A DNA stretch of 64,000 bases from Pontibacter aydingkolensis (GCF_019443125.1 NZ_JAHYXK010000005.1:186001-250000), one strand, 5' to 3'; positions 8,542-17,807 are shown, numbered from the stretch's first letter. A program made the numbers and translations. The notes: generated from the sequence alone by a model not told the origin.

Positions 8542-8572
8542 TTCAAGCAATAAAACACATACTTACTAGTTT

Positions 8573-9532
8573 ATGGAGCCAATTTTACAAGAGAACCCAA
8601 ACCGCTTTGTACTGTTCCCGATTCAGCACGACGACATCTGGCAGATGTATAAGAAGGCGGAGGCCAGCTTCTGGACTGCCGAAGAGATCGATTTATCGCA
8701 GGATATTAAAGACTGGGAAAACCTGAACGATGGCGAGCGCCACTTTATCAGCCACGTACTGGCGTTCTTTGCTGCCTCTGACGGGATTGTAAATGAGAAC
8801 CTGGCCATAAACTTTATGCAGGAAGTGCAGATACCTGAGGCACGTTGTTTCTATGGTTTCCAGATCATGATGGAGAACATCCACGCCGAGACATACTCAC
8901 TCCTTATAGACACCTATATAAAGAAGCAGTCTGAGAAAGACTACCTGTTCAATGCATTGGAGACAGTGCCGTGTGTGAAGAAAAAAGGAGAGTGGGCGCT
9001 TAAGTGGATCAACAGCGAAAACTTTACTGAGCGTCTGATCGCTTTTGCTGCCGTAGAAGGCATTTTCTTCTCTGGCTCTTTCTGCTCTATCTTCTGGCTT
9101 AAGAAGCGTGGCTTAATGCCTGGCTTAACTTTCTCTAACGAATTGATTAGCCGTGACGAAGGCCTGCACTGCGATTTCGCCTGCCTGCTATACTCTATGC
9201 TGAACAACAAACTGCCCGAAAGCCGTGTGCACGAGATCATCCGCGATGCGGTAACATTTGAGCAGGAGTTTGTGACAGATGCGCTGCCGGTAGACTTAAT
9301 TGGCATGAACGCTAAATTAATGAGCCAGTACATCGAGTTTGTAGCTGACCGTCTGTTAGTTGCTTTGGGCTGCAGTAAAATCTACAATGCGGCCAATCCA
9401 TTCGACTTTATGGAAATGATTTCGCTACAGGGCAAAACAAACTTCTTCGAGAAGCGCGTAGGCGAGTACCAGAAGGCCGGCGTAATGGGAGATAAAGACA
9501 AAAATGTTTTTTCTCTGGACGAAGACTTTTAA
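8573..9532 (+). CDS. nrdB: Class I ribonucleotide reductase, small (beta) subunit
   Basis: A 319-residue di-iron, radical-generating subunit that activates NrdA for conversion of ribonucleotides to deoxyribonucleotides. Expected carboxylate/His ligands are visible in [11 protein letters not shown], the [11 protein letters not shown] segment and later E-G-I-F-F-S-G-S and S-R-D-E-G-L-H. The C-terminal F-S-L-D-E-D-F tail is the acidic peptide that docks into NrdA. Unlike many operons it precedes nrdA, with a 356-bp structured gap. The DnaA-box cluster upstream suggests control linked to replication, by analogy with E. coli nrdAB. Confidence 0.97.
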   Translation: MEPILQENPNRFVLFPIQHDDIWQMYKKAEASFWTAEEIDLSQDIKDWENLNDGERHFISHVLAFFAASDGIVNENLAINFMQEVQIPEARCFYGFQIMMENIHAETYSLLIDTYIKKQSEKDYLFNALETVPCVKKKGEWALKWINSENFTERLIAFAAVEGIFFSGSFCSIFWLKKRGLMPGLTFSNELISRDEGLHCDFACLLYSMLNNKLPESRVHEIIRDAVTFEQEFVTDALPVDLIGMNAKLMSQYIEFVADRLLVALGCSKIYNAANPFDFMEMISLQGKTNFFEKRVGEYQKAGVMGDKDKNVFSLDEDF

Positions 9533-9888
9533 TCTATATATAGATTTGCTATGTTTAGGAAGCCAAAGGGAAGAGGCCCATCTTCTTTCCCATCCTAAAC
9601 AATTACATACAACGCTTACCGCGCATTAGTCAAAGCTAATTAGCCTGGGCTAGTGCAGCGGAGACCTAGTTGGCAGCATCGCCACCTTACCGGGTATCTC
9701 TACCCTTCTATATAGTAAAAGCATTTTGCTTTACACATAATTAGTTGTACTACAACGGCTTATACTTTAAATACCGTATGGCAGTTTGAGGACCTTACAA
9801 AGTATAAACCCTGCTATAAAGCAGCAGGATCACCTATATAACCAAACTAAATAACCCGGGGCCTTTAACCTCGCTAATTGTATACATT
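9533..9888 (+). other. Structured nrdB-nrdA spacer
   Basis: A 356-bp stretch without a recognisable gene. GTTTAGGA (9553-9560) pairs with TCCTAAAC (9593-9600), enclosing a second, bulged stem of GGGAAGA against a TCTTC/TTTCCC strand. Smaller hairpins follow (TAGCC/GGCTA near 9640-9655, CTGCT/AGCAG near 9810-9828). TATACTT and AAGTATA copies lie near 9765 and 9797. No tRNA or known riboswitch was recognised; a second promoter for nrdA or an RNA element affecting subunit ratio is possible. Confidence 0.45.
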
Positions 9889-12267
9889 ATGTTAGTAGTT
9901 AAAAGAGACGGCAGACGCGAATCCGTCAAATTCGATAAGATTACAGCACGCATCGAGAAGCTGTGCTATGGCCTGCACATGGATTACGTGTCGCCAATTG
10001 AGGTAGCTAAAAAGGTGATTGACGGTATCTATGATGGTGTTACCACTGTAGAGCTGGACAACCTGGCAGCCGAAACAGCTGCATCGCTTACTACCAAGCA
10101 CCCGGATTATGCGGTATTGGCAGCGCGTGTGGCGATCTCTAACCTGCACAAAGTTACAAGCAAGTCGTTCTCGAACACCATGAAGCGGCTTTATACTTAC
10201 ACCGACCCTAAAACCGGTGAAAACGCTTCTTTGATCGCGAAAGATGTATATGAGATTATCCGTAAGAATGCGGCCCTGCTCGACTCAACCATCATTTACG
10301 ACCGCGACTATAACTACGATTTCTTCGGCTACAAAACCCTGGAGCGCTCATACTTACTGCGCCTGGACGGCAAGATCGTGGAACGTCCGCAGCACATGCT
10401 GATGCGTGTGGCCGTGGGTATACACAAAGAGGATATTGAGTCTGCTATTGAGACTTACAACCTGATGTCGGAGAAGTGGTTTACACATGCTACGCCAACA
10501 CTGTTTAACGCTGGTACGCCTAAACCGCAACTGTCGTCGTGCTTCCTGCTTGCCATGAAGGATGATAGCATACCAGGTATTTACGATACCCTGAAGCAAT
10601 GCGCACAGATTTCGCAAAGCGCCGGTGGTATTGGTTTGAGCATCCATAACGTAAGAGCAACTGGATCATACATCAAAGGCACCAACGGCACATCCAACGG
10701 CATCATCCCGATGCTGAAGGTGTTTAACGACACAGCCCGCTATGTAGACCAAGGTGGTGGCAAGCGTAAAGGCGCTTTCGCTATTTACCTGGAGCCATGG
10801 CACGCCGATATCTTTGACTTCCTGGAGTTGAAGAAGAACCACGGTAAAGAAGAAAACCGTGCCCGTGACCTGTTCTATGCCCTCTGGACGCCAGACTTGT
10901 TTATGAAGCGCGTAGAGGAAAACGGCGACTGGAGCCTGTTCTGCCCGAACGAAGCGCCTGGCCTTGCCGAGTGTTGGGGTAAAGATTTTGAGCGTCTGTA
11001 CGAGAAGTATGAGCGCGAAGGCCGTGCCCGCAAAACGGTAAAAGCACAGGACTTGTGGTTCCATATCCTGGAGTCGCAGATCGAGACTGGTACGCCATAC
11101 ATGCTGTACAAAGACCACGCAAACCGCAAGTCTAACCAGCAGAACCTTGGTACTATCAAGTCTTCGAACTTGTGTACCGAAATTATGGAGTACACCAGCG
11201 AAGATGAGGTAGCAGTTTGTAACCTGGCTTCTCTGGCACTGCCTCGCTTTGTGAAAGAGGAGAACGGCCACAAGACCTTCGACCACCAGAAGCTATTTGA
11301 TGTAACCTACCATGCTACTGTTAACCTGAACAAGGTTATCGACATAAACTATTACCCGGTAAAAGAGGCACAGAACTCGAATATGCGTCACCGCCCAATC
11401 GGTTTAGGTGTGCAGGGTCTGGCGGATACCTTTATTCACCTGCGCATGCCATTCGAAAGCGATGAGGCTAAAGGGTTGAACAAAGATATCTTCGAGACGA
11501 TTTACTTTGCCTCCATGACGGCTTCGAAGGACCTGGCTAAAAAGAATGGTGCTTACGAAACATTCAAAGGTTCTCCGTTAGCGGAAGGCAAGTTCCAGTT
11601 TGATATGTGGGGCGTTACGCCAGAGAGTGGCCGTTGGGATTGGGAAGAACTGCGCCAGGAAGTTGTGAAGCACGGTGTACGTAACTCGCTTTTAGTAGCG
11701 CCAATGCCTACTGCTTCTACTGCGCAGATTTTGGGTAACAACGAATCGTTCGAGCCTTATACTTCTAACATTTACCTGCGCCGCGTATTGTCTGGCGAGT
11801 TTATGGTAGTTAACAAGCATCTGCTTAAAGACCTGATCGCGCTTGGCCTATGGAATGATAACATGAAGAACCAGATCATCGCAGCCAACGGTTCTGTACA
11901 GGATATCCCGAACATCCCGCAGAACATCAAAGATCTTTATAAGACAGTGTGGGAGATCAGCCAGCGTACGGTAATCGACATGAGTGCTGATCGTGGCGCT
12001 TACATCTGCCAGAGCCAATCGCTGAACCTGCACGTAATGAATGTGAACTTCGGTAAGCTGACCTCGATGCACTTCCATGCATGGAAACGCGGCCTGAAAA
12101 CAGGTATGTATTACCTGCGCACCAAAGCCGCTGTAGACGCCATTAAGTTCACAGTTGAGAAACAAGCCGCTGAAACCCTATCACCGGTTTACAACCAGGA
12201 TCAGAATCGCAGCGACATGAGCTGCTCGCTGGATAACCCAGACGCTTGCGAAGCTTGCGGATCGTAA
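9889..12267 (+). CDS. nrdA: Class I ribonucleotide reductase, large (alpha) subunit
   Basis: A 792-residue catalytic subunit. An N-terminal ATP-cone for allosteric activity control covers roughly residues 1-95 (V-V-K-R-D-G-R-R-E onward). The catalytic barrel contains S-S-C-F-L-L (redox Cys), the loop S-S-N-L-C-T-E-I (thiyl-radical Cys region), V-A-V-C-N-L-A-S (second redox Cys) and [12 protein letters not shown] with the radical-path Tyr region downstream. The C-terminal C-E-A-C pair is the swinging thiol that accepts electrons from thioredoxin or glutaredoxin. Start is the ATG at 9889. A strong terminator follows the stop. Confidence 0.98.
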   Translation: MLVVKRDGRRESVKFDKITARIEKLCYGLHMDYVSPIEVAKKVIDGIYDGVTTVELDNLAAETAASLTTKHPDYAVLAARVAISNLHKVTSKSFSNTMKRLYTYTDPKTGENASLIAKDVYEIIRKNAALLDSTIIYDRDYNYDFFGYKTLERSYLLRLDGKIVERPQHMLMRVAVGIHKEDIESAIETYNLMSEKWFTHATPTLFNAGTPKPQLSSCFLLAMKDDSIPGIYDTLKQCAQISQSAGGIGLSIHNVRATGSYIKGTNGTSNGIIPMLKVFNDTARYVDQGGGKRKGAFAIYLEPWHADIFDFLELKKNHGKEENRARDLFYALWTPDLFMKRVEENGDWSLFCPNEAPGLAECWGKDFERLYEKYEREGRARKTVKAQDLWFHILESQIETGTPYMLYKDHANRKSNQQNLGTIKSSNLCTEIMEYTSEDEVAVCNLASLALPRFVKEENGHKTFDHQKLFDVTYHATVNLNKVIDINYYPVKEAQNSNMRHRPIGLGVQGLADTFIHLRMPFESDEAKGLNKDIFETIYFASMTASKDLAKKNGAYETFKGSPLAEGKFQFDMWGVTPESGRWDWEELRQEVVKHGVRNSLLVAPMPTASTAQILGNNESFEPYTSNIYLRRVLSGEFMVVNKHLLKDLIALGLWNDNMKNQIIAANGSVQDIPNIPQNIKDLYKTVWEISQRTVIDMSADRGAYICQSQSLNLHVMNVNFGKLTSMHFHAWKRGLKTGMYYLRTKAAVDAIKFTVEKQAAETLSPVYNQDQNRSDMSCSLDNPDACEACGS

Positions 12268-12274
12268 ATAACTA

Positions 12275-12310
12275 AAGAAGGAGGGCTGATTGTCCTCCTT
12301 CTTCTTTTTT
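12275..12310 (+). terminator. Intrinsic terminator of nrdA
   Basis: AAGAAGGAGG pairs with CCTCCTTCTT, followed by CTTTTTT. Confidence 0.85.
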
Positions 12311-12398
12311 CCTACCTATTCTATACTTCCTGTTGCTGCTGGCGTCCTGCTAGCGGATGGAATAATACTGTCTCAACTTTTAGCCCATCAAAAGAAAA

Positions 12399-13447
12399 AT
12401 GGATACTGTTACCATAACCGGCAGCGGTCTTAACTACATTATTGCAGATATAGTTAAGAAATACTCCCAAGAAAAAACATATTATCATCTTAAAGACGAA
12501 CTAGAACAAGCATATAACGATCTTTTGGGATTGAATAACTTGTGGGGAGAATTAGATGACATTCTTAATAGCCCAACATTAGCTTTTCCATCTAAAAATG
12601 GTGAAGAGATTATCCAGTACTACCAGTCTGTCTTTGAATCTAGTCTCTTCAAAAACATGATAAGTAGAGAGTACAATGTCGAATATTCTGCAGCTTCGCA
12701 TCAAAACCTACTTCAGGACGAAATTAAAAGAATTGGCTATCGTTTTCTGAGTTTGAAAAAAGAGGAGGATACAGCAACATTAAGAGGCTATTCCCTAACC
12801 TTGGGGAAAGCTTTCTACAGCTCCTCACAAAGAACAACATTGATAAGATGCATATCTATACCTTAAATTATGATGGTATACTTGATACTCTATTAACACA
12901 TCGAGGAAAAGGCTATCAAGGACAAGAATATCTGTTTAAGGACAGCTTCTACTTTGGTGATTTTCAACCAAGGAAGCTAGAAAGCTTACCGTTTCTTATG
13001 GCTCATCTACATGGCTCTTACAAGTTTAGAAGAGGTAGGCAGTTTACTTCAAAGCTAAGAAGGGAAGTTGTTAATGATAATCCAGTTATGATTTATAATA
13101 GTCCTAAGCTTAAGGAAGCTTTAATAAAGGAAGATACTGTATTGAAGACATATTATAATCAGCTATCAAAGGACCTTCAAACATACCAGAGGTTAATAAT
13201 ATTAGGTTGTTCTTTCAAAACTGAGCCTCACCTAAGGCACCTTATAGAAAAGTACTTTAATAGACATGGAACAGAAGTGATAGTATGTTCCGACAAGCCT
13301 GAAGAGATAGTATCAATTTTAGAACCACATTATAACTTTCCTATTTATACTCAATCAACAGAGCATGTAAAGTCAGAGAAGCAACTTATTGAGCTATTTG
13401 ATAAGCTATTTAGCGCTACGAGTATGGAGATACTTGCTACAGCATAA
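12399..13447 (+). pseudogene. Frameshifted SIR2-like (DUF4917-like) protein gene
   Basis: Two overlapping frames join into one protein of about 350 residues. The first frame (12399 on) opens with I-T-G-S-G-L-N, a Rossmann glycine loop. The second (ending 13447) carries Y-T-L-N-Y-D, H-L-H-G-S and I-L-G-C-S-F-K-T-E-P-H-L, motifs of SIR2-like NAD-binding-type proteins. The second frame stays open well upstream of its first ATG (12848), giving a natural N-P-N-L-G-E-S-F-like sequence, so the break lies near the TTTT at 12743-12746: one missing T restores the frame. SIR2-like genes are often antiphage, but no partner gene is present. The stretch is visibly more AT-rich than neighbouring genes, which hints at transfer. 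Family name is tentative. Confidence 0.65.
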
Positions 13448-13469
13448 TCAAGGTTGATGGAGGTTACAC

Positions 13470-13583
13470 AGACCTCGCGGTGTCTTTACGACCCGCGAGC
13501 GTCTAACCTACCAATACCCTATCAACGAAGCAACAGCCTTTACACACCAGACGCTCGCAGGACCTTCGGACGCTGCGAGGTCT
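13470..13583 (+). repeat. REPIN copy 2, beside the RAYT gene
   Basis: REP sequences at 13470-13504 and 13549-13583 face each other across a 44-bp spacer. The left one starts AGACCTCGCGGTGTCTTTAC and ends GCGAGCGTCT; the right one starts AGACGCTCGCAGGACC and ends CGCTGCGAGGTCT. Order, orientation and spacer landmarks (CGAAGCA, GCCTTT) match copy 1 at 1716-1838. It ends 28 bp from the stop codon of the RAYT gene. Confidence 0.88.
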
Positions 13584-13611
13584 ATCGGTTTAATACGAGG
13601 TCTTTAGTTTT

Positions 13612-14226
13612 TTATACTTCATCGCCTTCTATAAGCGGAGCTATACTTGTAAAATCGGCAGCGTTCTCATCGTGAAAGGCTTTATACTTTTCTCTGCCTC
13701 CAAACCACTCTAGCACCTCTTTCCGCTGCAGGGCTGTTTTGCCTTCTGAAAGTATACTATGGTAAGAGGAGTGAGGCCATCTGCTGAAATCATTTATCAA
13801 GCCATGATGCTGCGGGTTGAAATGGATATAAAAGACAAGCCTGGTAAAGTATGCATCAGAAGTAATCTCTTTTCTGCCAAACCTGTGCTGGAACAGCCGC
13901 CCAATACGGTTGTAGCGGTGGTTTATACTTTTAGCATAAGCATTGAGCAAGTGCCCCAACTGCCGCTCAATACTTACCAGCTTCGCTTCGTCTTCGCTTA
14001 TCAATTGTGGCTTTAAATCCTCCCCATCTTTTATCTGAACCAGGAAGTGAACGTGGTTAGGCAGCAGGCAATACGCAAAAGTATCAACATAAGACGCCAA
14101 GTGCTTCCTGTACAGCTGCAGAAAAAGGCCATAATTGTCCTGCTCTTTAAAGAGTGTCTCTTTGTTATTGCCACGGGTGTAGATGTGATAAAACTTATTC
14201 GGCTCCAGCGGTGACTTTTGTTGCAT
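13612..14226 (-). CDS. REP-associated tyrosine transposase (RAYT, IS200-like Y1 family)
   Basis: A 204-residue single-strand DNA transposase relative. The HUH metal-binding motif is H58-V-H60 in L-P-N-H-V-H-F-L-V; the RAYT-typical Y-I-H-F-N-P-Q-H-H-G-L is at about 133-143, followed by W-P-H-S-S-Y. RAYTs are single-copy domesticated transposases believed to move or maintain REP sequences by nicking at hairpins. A composite REP element lies immediately downstream and a matching copy occurs 12 kb away, which identifies the probable substrate. The gene appears intact. No terminal repeats of an ordinary insertion sequence are seen. Confidence 0.9.
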   Translation of the reverse strand: MQQKSPLEPNKFYHIYTRGNNKETLFKEQDNYGLFLQLYRKHLASYVDTFAYCLLPNHVHFLVQIKDGEDLKPQLISEDEAKLVSIERQLGHLLNAYAKSINHRYNRIGRLFQHRFGRKEITSDAYFTRLVFYIHFNPQHHGLINDFSRWPHSSYHSILSEGKTALQRKEVLEWFGGREKYKAFHDENAADFTSIAPLIEGDEV

Positions 14227-14334
14227 CTATACCCTTACATGAAATATCTATACTTAATGGTAGCAGATACGCTAAAAGAAGGCCTTCAGCAAGGCTGTAG
14301 CAATATACCGCTGCAAGCTTAACGGAGGCTCTTC

Positions 14335-15057
14335 CTAATACTCCAGCTCTACTTCTATGGTGTTATAGTATAGTGTAGTTGTTCCCTCGAAACCTGAGTC
14401 TGTGCCAACAATAATCCATAAACTGCCATTACTGTCAGTTGTAATCTCAATGGGGTTTTGCAGGTTATCTCTGTTAATAAGCCTGTACTCGAATGCATTG
14501 CCAGGTATACCTACATTTCCCAACACGACCATATCCTTGCCGCCCTGCGACTGTCCGCCTTTATCAATGTTCATCCTGATGTTGTTTCCGGCACCTTGTT
14601 CCTCTACTGGCATTGGCTCTATGGTAGCACCACCCGCCTTTAAGTAAACACTTGCCCCCGGGCTACCACCTATTCCTACAGATTCCTCGGGATACTGCGA
14701 AGCCAGCTCAATTTGAAAAGTGACACGGTAAGTATGATTGGGCTCAAGACCAGTAATCTGCTTTTTCATGAACATAAACAGGTCATCGCTTATGTTACGG
14801 CCAGACAACTTCATGGCCATGCTGTTCTCGCCTACTCCCGAGGGAAGATCTTCCCGGTCAAATTCAAACTCGAAGCGGCTTTCTTCCCAGTCTTTTGGAT
14901 AATCGGCAAATCCTCCTTCCCAGCCTTCAGCACTTTGGTTGAAGGTAAACACAAAGAACTCAGAAGGCGTGGCTGCTCCACCGTCATCATCATCGTTGCA
15001 GCCAAAACTAAACACAGCCAGGACATAGCAAAACAATAGTTTTATACTTGCTTTCAT
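14335..15057 (-). CDS. Secreted lipoprotein of unknown function
   Basis: A 240-residue protein with a lipoprotein signal: hydrophobic residues 5-18 followed by F-G-C-N-D-D-D-D, giving a lipidated Cys near position 20 and an acidic outer-membrane export-like stretch as seen in Bacteroidota surface lipoproteins. The mature part begins with F-F-V-F-T-F-N-Q-S-A-E-G-W-E-G and is rich in beta-type sequence, resembling a jelly-roll or carbohydrate-binding-like fold, but no family is recognised with confidence. It stands alone between the RAYT gene and a 282-bp gap. Confidence 0.75.
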   Translation of the reverse strand: MKASIKLLFCYVLAVFSFGCNDDDDGGAATPSEFFVFTFNQSAEGWEGGFADYPKDWEESRFEFEFDREDLPSGVGENSMAMKLSGRNISDDLFMFMKKQITGLEPNHTYRVTFQIELASQYPEESVGIGGSPGASVYLKAGGATIEPMPVEEQGAGNNIRMNIDKGGQSQGGKDMVVLGNVGIPGNAFEYRLINRDNLQNPIEITTDSNGSLWIIVGTDSGFEGTTTLYYNTIEVELEY

Positions 15058-15339
15058 AGTTATATATGTGTAATTGTATCAGGGGCTGAAGTATACCTTC
15101 CGAGGATAATGCTGAGGTGTTAACCAATTAATGCCATACAAAGCTCCAAAAGCAGCCCTTCATACATCTTACCTTCATACCTCTTATAAGCAGCATAAAA
15201 GTGAGTATCATTATAAGTACTTACCCAATGGGAAAAACAACATCAATATTGGGGAAAAACATGATTAAAACACATTATTAATTCCAGGGTTTATTTGAAA
15301 CTTTATAGTTAACTTTCATAATTCAAACTGGCACTAAGA

Positions 15340-15750
15340 ATGTTAATACCGAACAAATTTATTAAGCTTGAATATGACCCGGCAAAGGATGTACTATACT
15401 TTCAGTGGCCAGACTTTTATGAATATGCTGTGCCCGAACTAAAGTACATCCTGAAAAGCGTAACAGATACAATCAAAAGTTACGATATAAAATATCTTAT
15501 AATTGATGCCACAAAATCAGTTATCTCGATAAGTGATCCTTTATATGTGGAGGTAGCTACTCAGTTTAACATAGACCTTAAATCTACTCGCCTTAAAAGG
15601 TCTGCACGTATTGTCAATGATTTAACGGTTAGAGAAACTCAGATTAAGGAAATAAGAGAAAAGGCAGGCTTTTCTTTGGAAGTAAAGAGTTTTAAGAAGG
15701 CTGATGAAGCTCTGGAATGGTTTAGTCTTACTGATGCAATGGCTTTGTAA
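15340..15750 (+). CDS. Small STAS-like protein, paralogue 1
   Basis: A 136-residue cytosolic protein of no named function. It has an alternating strand/helix pattern (Y-L-I-I-D-A-T central strand, then helix) and ends with a segment, F-K-K-A-D-E-A-L-E-W-F, that recurs in the proteins encoded at 16657-17098, 17122-17544 and 17606-17807 (consensus hydrophobic-x-F-x-x-x-D-E-A-x-x-W-L). This looks like an anti-sigma-antagonist/SpoIIAA-type fold, but that is inference from pattern. ATG at 15340; a strong palindromic terminator follows. Confidence 0.7.
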   Translation: MLIPNKFIKLEYDPAKDVLYFQWPDFYEYAVPELKYILKSVTDTIKSYDIKYLIIDATKSVISISDPLYVEVATQFNIDLKSTRLKRSARIVNDLTVRETQIKEIREKAGFSLEVKSFKKADEALEWFSLTDAMAL

Positions 15751-15766
15751 CCATTTCCATTAGTAT

Positions 15767-15815
15767 AAAAAACATACAAGGCCGCTGATTGACGTCAGCG
15801 GCCTTGTATGTTTAT
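15767..15815. terminator. Bidirectional terminator
   Basis: A 19-bp perfect stem starts AAACATACAAGGCCGC at 15770 and closes at 15813 around a TTGACG loop, with A and T flanks. It serves the converging genes at 15750 and 15831. Confidence 0.88.
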
Positions 15816-15830
15816 AGGTAAAATGGCTGG

Positions 15831-16463
15831 TTACATTTGCTCACGGGTTACTGCTACTATTGCTACACGCCGGTTAAGCTGCCGGCCTCTGGCGGTTTCG
15901 TTTGTTGCCCTTGGGGCAGTCTCGCCCATAGCCTCTATAGACAACCTGTTTGCAGCAATGCCACCTTTATTCTGTAGCCAGTCTTTTACAGCATTGGCGC
16001 GCTCTGCAGATAGCTCTTTGTTATACTCGTTGCTGGCTCGTGCATCTGCATGCCCGAAAATTCGGATCTGACCATTCTGTGGCAAATCTTTTAACTCATT
16101 AACTATCTGTCGCAGCTTTTCTTCGCCCTCAGCCCTTATCTGAGCCTTATCTGTATCAAAAAGCAGGCGATCATCCATGGTGTAAATGTTGTATTCCTTC
16201 TCCTGTCGCATTTCTACGTTAGAGCCTTTCAGGTCAGGGTCATCTACAACGGGAGCATCCCAGTTTATGCCTGCCCAGAAATCCTCTCCTACATCTATTA
16301 TCTCAGCGCCGTCAGCTTCCATTCTTCCTCGTTCGTCTTCATACATCACAGCAGTATCTGCAGTAGCATCAGCAAGCGTATCGTTCTCAACATCTCCTTT
16401 TGGGTCGTTACAGGCAACTATAGCTCCAACTCCCATCAATAGTAGTACCGTATTAGTTTTCAT
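15831..16463 (-). CDS. OmpA-family peptidoglycan-binding lipoprotein
   Basis: A 210-residue protein with a lipoprotein signal (hydrophobic 5-16, then I-V-A-C at about 15-18) and a long acidic linker. The C-terminal half is an OmpA-like domain: L-L-F-D-T-D-K-A-Q-I opening, I-R-I-F-G-H-A-D-A-R-A, then N-x-x-L-S-x-x-R-A-x-A-V and the closing G-R-Q-L-N-R-R-V. It presumably anchors the outer membrane to peptidoglycan. It converges on the gene at 15340 through a shared terminator. Confidence 0.92.
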   Translation of the reverse strand: MKTNTVLLLMGVGAIVACNDPKGDVENDTLADATADTAVMYEDERGRMEADGAEIIDVGEDFWAGINWDAPVVDDPDLKGSNVEMRQEKEYNIYTMDDRLLFDTDKAQIRAEGEEKLRQIVNELKDLPQNGQIRIFGHADARASNEYNKELSAERANAVKDWLQNKGGIAANRLSIEAMGETAPRATNETARGRQLNRRVAIVAVTREQM

Positions 16464-16656
16464 AGTTTAATTTTTTTGGTTTTATACTTATCGTACGGGT
16501 GATGCATTACTTAGTTATTTAGAGCAAATGCTGTTTGTATATAACTCCGGAAGAAACTAGCAGGAAAAACAATATAAGGAATGTGACAAGGATAGTACGG
16601 ACCCATGCTAATAAAATCTACATTACTGGTACCAACGTAGAAAAGTATCATCGCCG

Positions 16657-17098
16657 TTAAGAAGCACCTCCTGCCACATTAGGCACTTCCTTTTCAAAAG
16701 GCATTCTCAGCCATTTCAGAGCCTCGTCTGTGTTATTAAAATCCCGAATAACAATATTACCCAAGCCGCCGCTTCGTTGTAACATATTTTCTATTTCCAT
16801 GCGATTAAACAGGTCATTGGACACGATAGAGGCCATACGCAGCAAGGGGCTGGTGAGTAACCGGGGAATAAACTCTTCTACTATCCACTGCTGGTCTTTC
16901 TGTCGGATCGCTTTCATGTTTCTGCGGTCTGCAAGCCAGTGGGTGAGTTTAAACTCGCTCACAACTTCGAGGCTTTTAAGGGGCGGTCTGGCGTATTTTA
17001 CTGCTGCTTGCAAAGCCTTTCCATTCGCCTATGCCTAAATGTTGCTCTTCGTCCAGATAGATTCGGATAGCATCATTCTCAAAGAATAACTTTATCAT
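16657..17098 (-). pseudogene. STAS-like protein, paralogue 2, frameshifted
   Basis: The ATG at 17096-17098 opens M-I-K-L-F-F-E-N-D-A-I-R-I-Y-L-D and continues to G-E-W-K-G-F-A before stopping at 16976. The rest of the domain lies in another frame (to 16657), with L-K-S-L-E-V-V-S-E-F, R-R-N-M-K-A-I-R-Q-K-D-Q-Q-W and D-F-N-N-T-D-E-A-L-K-W-L. Laid over the intact neighbour at 17122-17544 the two halves align end to end, with the break near 17000. Either the gene is dead or a single base is missing. Confidence 0.7.
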
Positions 17099-17121
17099 AA
17101 GCGTAGTAAGCCTAAATTAAT

Positions 17122-17544
17122 TTATTGTGCTACTGCGGCAGGAATAGGTGTTTTCAGCCACTCAAAAGCTTCGTCTTCGGCGTCAAATTCTTTGATAATC
17201 AGATCGCCAAAGTTACTACTACGCTTAAAGAGCTGTTCCATGGCCATGTTGTTAAAGATATCTCCCGAAACAATGATTGCCATGCGCCGGAGTGGGGATG
17301 CCAGCAGTTGTGGCATAAACTCTGCGATTACCCATTGCAGGTCTTGCTGCCGTATGGCAAGCATCTGGCGTTGGTCGGCCTGCCAACGGGAAATGTTGTA
17401 AGCTGTTATAAACTCCAGGCACCGCAGCCCGTTCTCCCTAAACTCTTTGCTGGATAAGAATCCACGCCACTCAGCCTTACCCATATTCATGTCTCTACTA
17501 TAGCTTAGCCTAAGCACATTGCTTTCGTAGTATAGCTCCTCCAT
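17122..17544 (-). CDS. Small STAS-like protein, paralogue 3 (intact)
   Basis: A 140-residue cytosolic protein. Key blocks shared with the neighbouring paralogue are G-x-x-E-W-R/K-G-F, R-x-M-x-A-I-R-Q-x-D-x-Q-W, a central M-A-I-I-V-S-x-D-x-F-N strand-helix, and the closing K-E-F-D-A-E-D-E-A-F-E-W-L. No signal peptide or membrane segment is visible. It lies 24 bp upstream of paralogue 2 on the same strand, a tandem duplication. Function unknown; a role in stress or light-dependent signalling would be guesswork. Confidence 0.75.
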   Translation of the reverse strand: MEELYYESNVLRLSYSRDMNMGKAEWRGFLSSKEFRENGLRCLEFITAYNISRWQADQRQMLAIRQQDLQWVIAEFMPQLLASPLRRMAIIVSGDIFNNMAMEQLFKRSSNFGDLIIKEFDAEDEAFEWLKTPIPAAVAQ

Positions 17545-17605
17545 ACAGTAACTAAATAACTTCTAAAACTATTGTGTACGCATATTTTACAGGAATGTAC
17601 CACTA

Positions 17606-17807
17606 TGAATATCACTTTAGCAAATGTTACAGCCTGATGCTCACTGGGTAAATCAGCTTCGATTTGAGTATTTATAAGCCTGGCTAACGCTTCATCTTCA
17701 TCATCGAAGTCCTTTATAGTAATACTACTCGTAAAGCCTCTTAGGTATACCACATTTATGTTTACAGCAGTTTTATACAAAATAGTATTTTTATATGGCA
17801 GGAACAA
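17606..17807 (-). pseudogene. Remnant of a fourth STAS-like paralogue (3' part)
   Basis: Only the tail of the family is recognisable: G-F-T-S-S-I-T-I-K-D-F-D-D-E-D-E-A-L-A-R-L, equal to the closing block of the two genes downstream. The N-terminal two thirds are missing and the frame then runs into unrelated sequence. It probably marks the oldest copy of the tandem array. Confidence 0.55.

Larger units (their letters stand above)
7929..8572. promoter_or_regulatory. Divergent rplU/nrdB region with DnaA-box-like cluster
   Basis: A 644-bp gene-free region. TTATNCACA matches occur (as reverse complements) at 8041-8049 and 8342-8350 (TGTGGATAA) and 8399-8407 (TGTGTATAA); TAATCCACA at 8137-8145 has one mismatch, and weaker look-alikes lie between. 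An AT-rich patch spans roughly 8280-8345. This fits either DnaA control of the nrd promoter or a replication-origin-like region; sequence alone does not decide. Confidence 0.5.

Noticed and set aside
7929-8572. NrdR operator pair
   Set aside because: No two spaced boxes resembling the ACACTATATATAGTGT consensus were found; only single TAGTGTGTA-like text.
9533-9888. tRNA or known small RNA in the nrdB-nrdA gap
   Set aside because: No T-arm GTTCGA-type sequence or cloverleaf could be built; only simple hairpins are seen.
13454-13675. Short open frame covering the REPIN
   Set aside because: Its sequence is dictated by the palindromic repeats and it overlaps the RAYT gene end.
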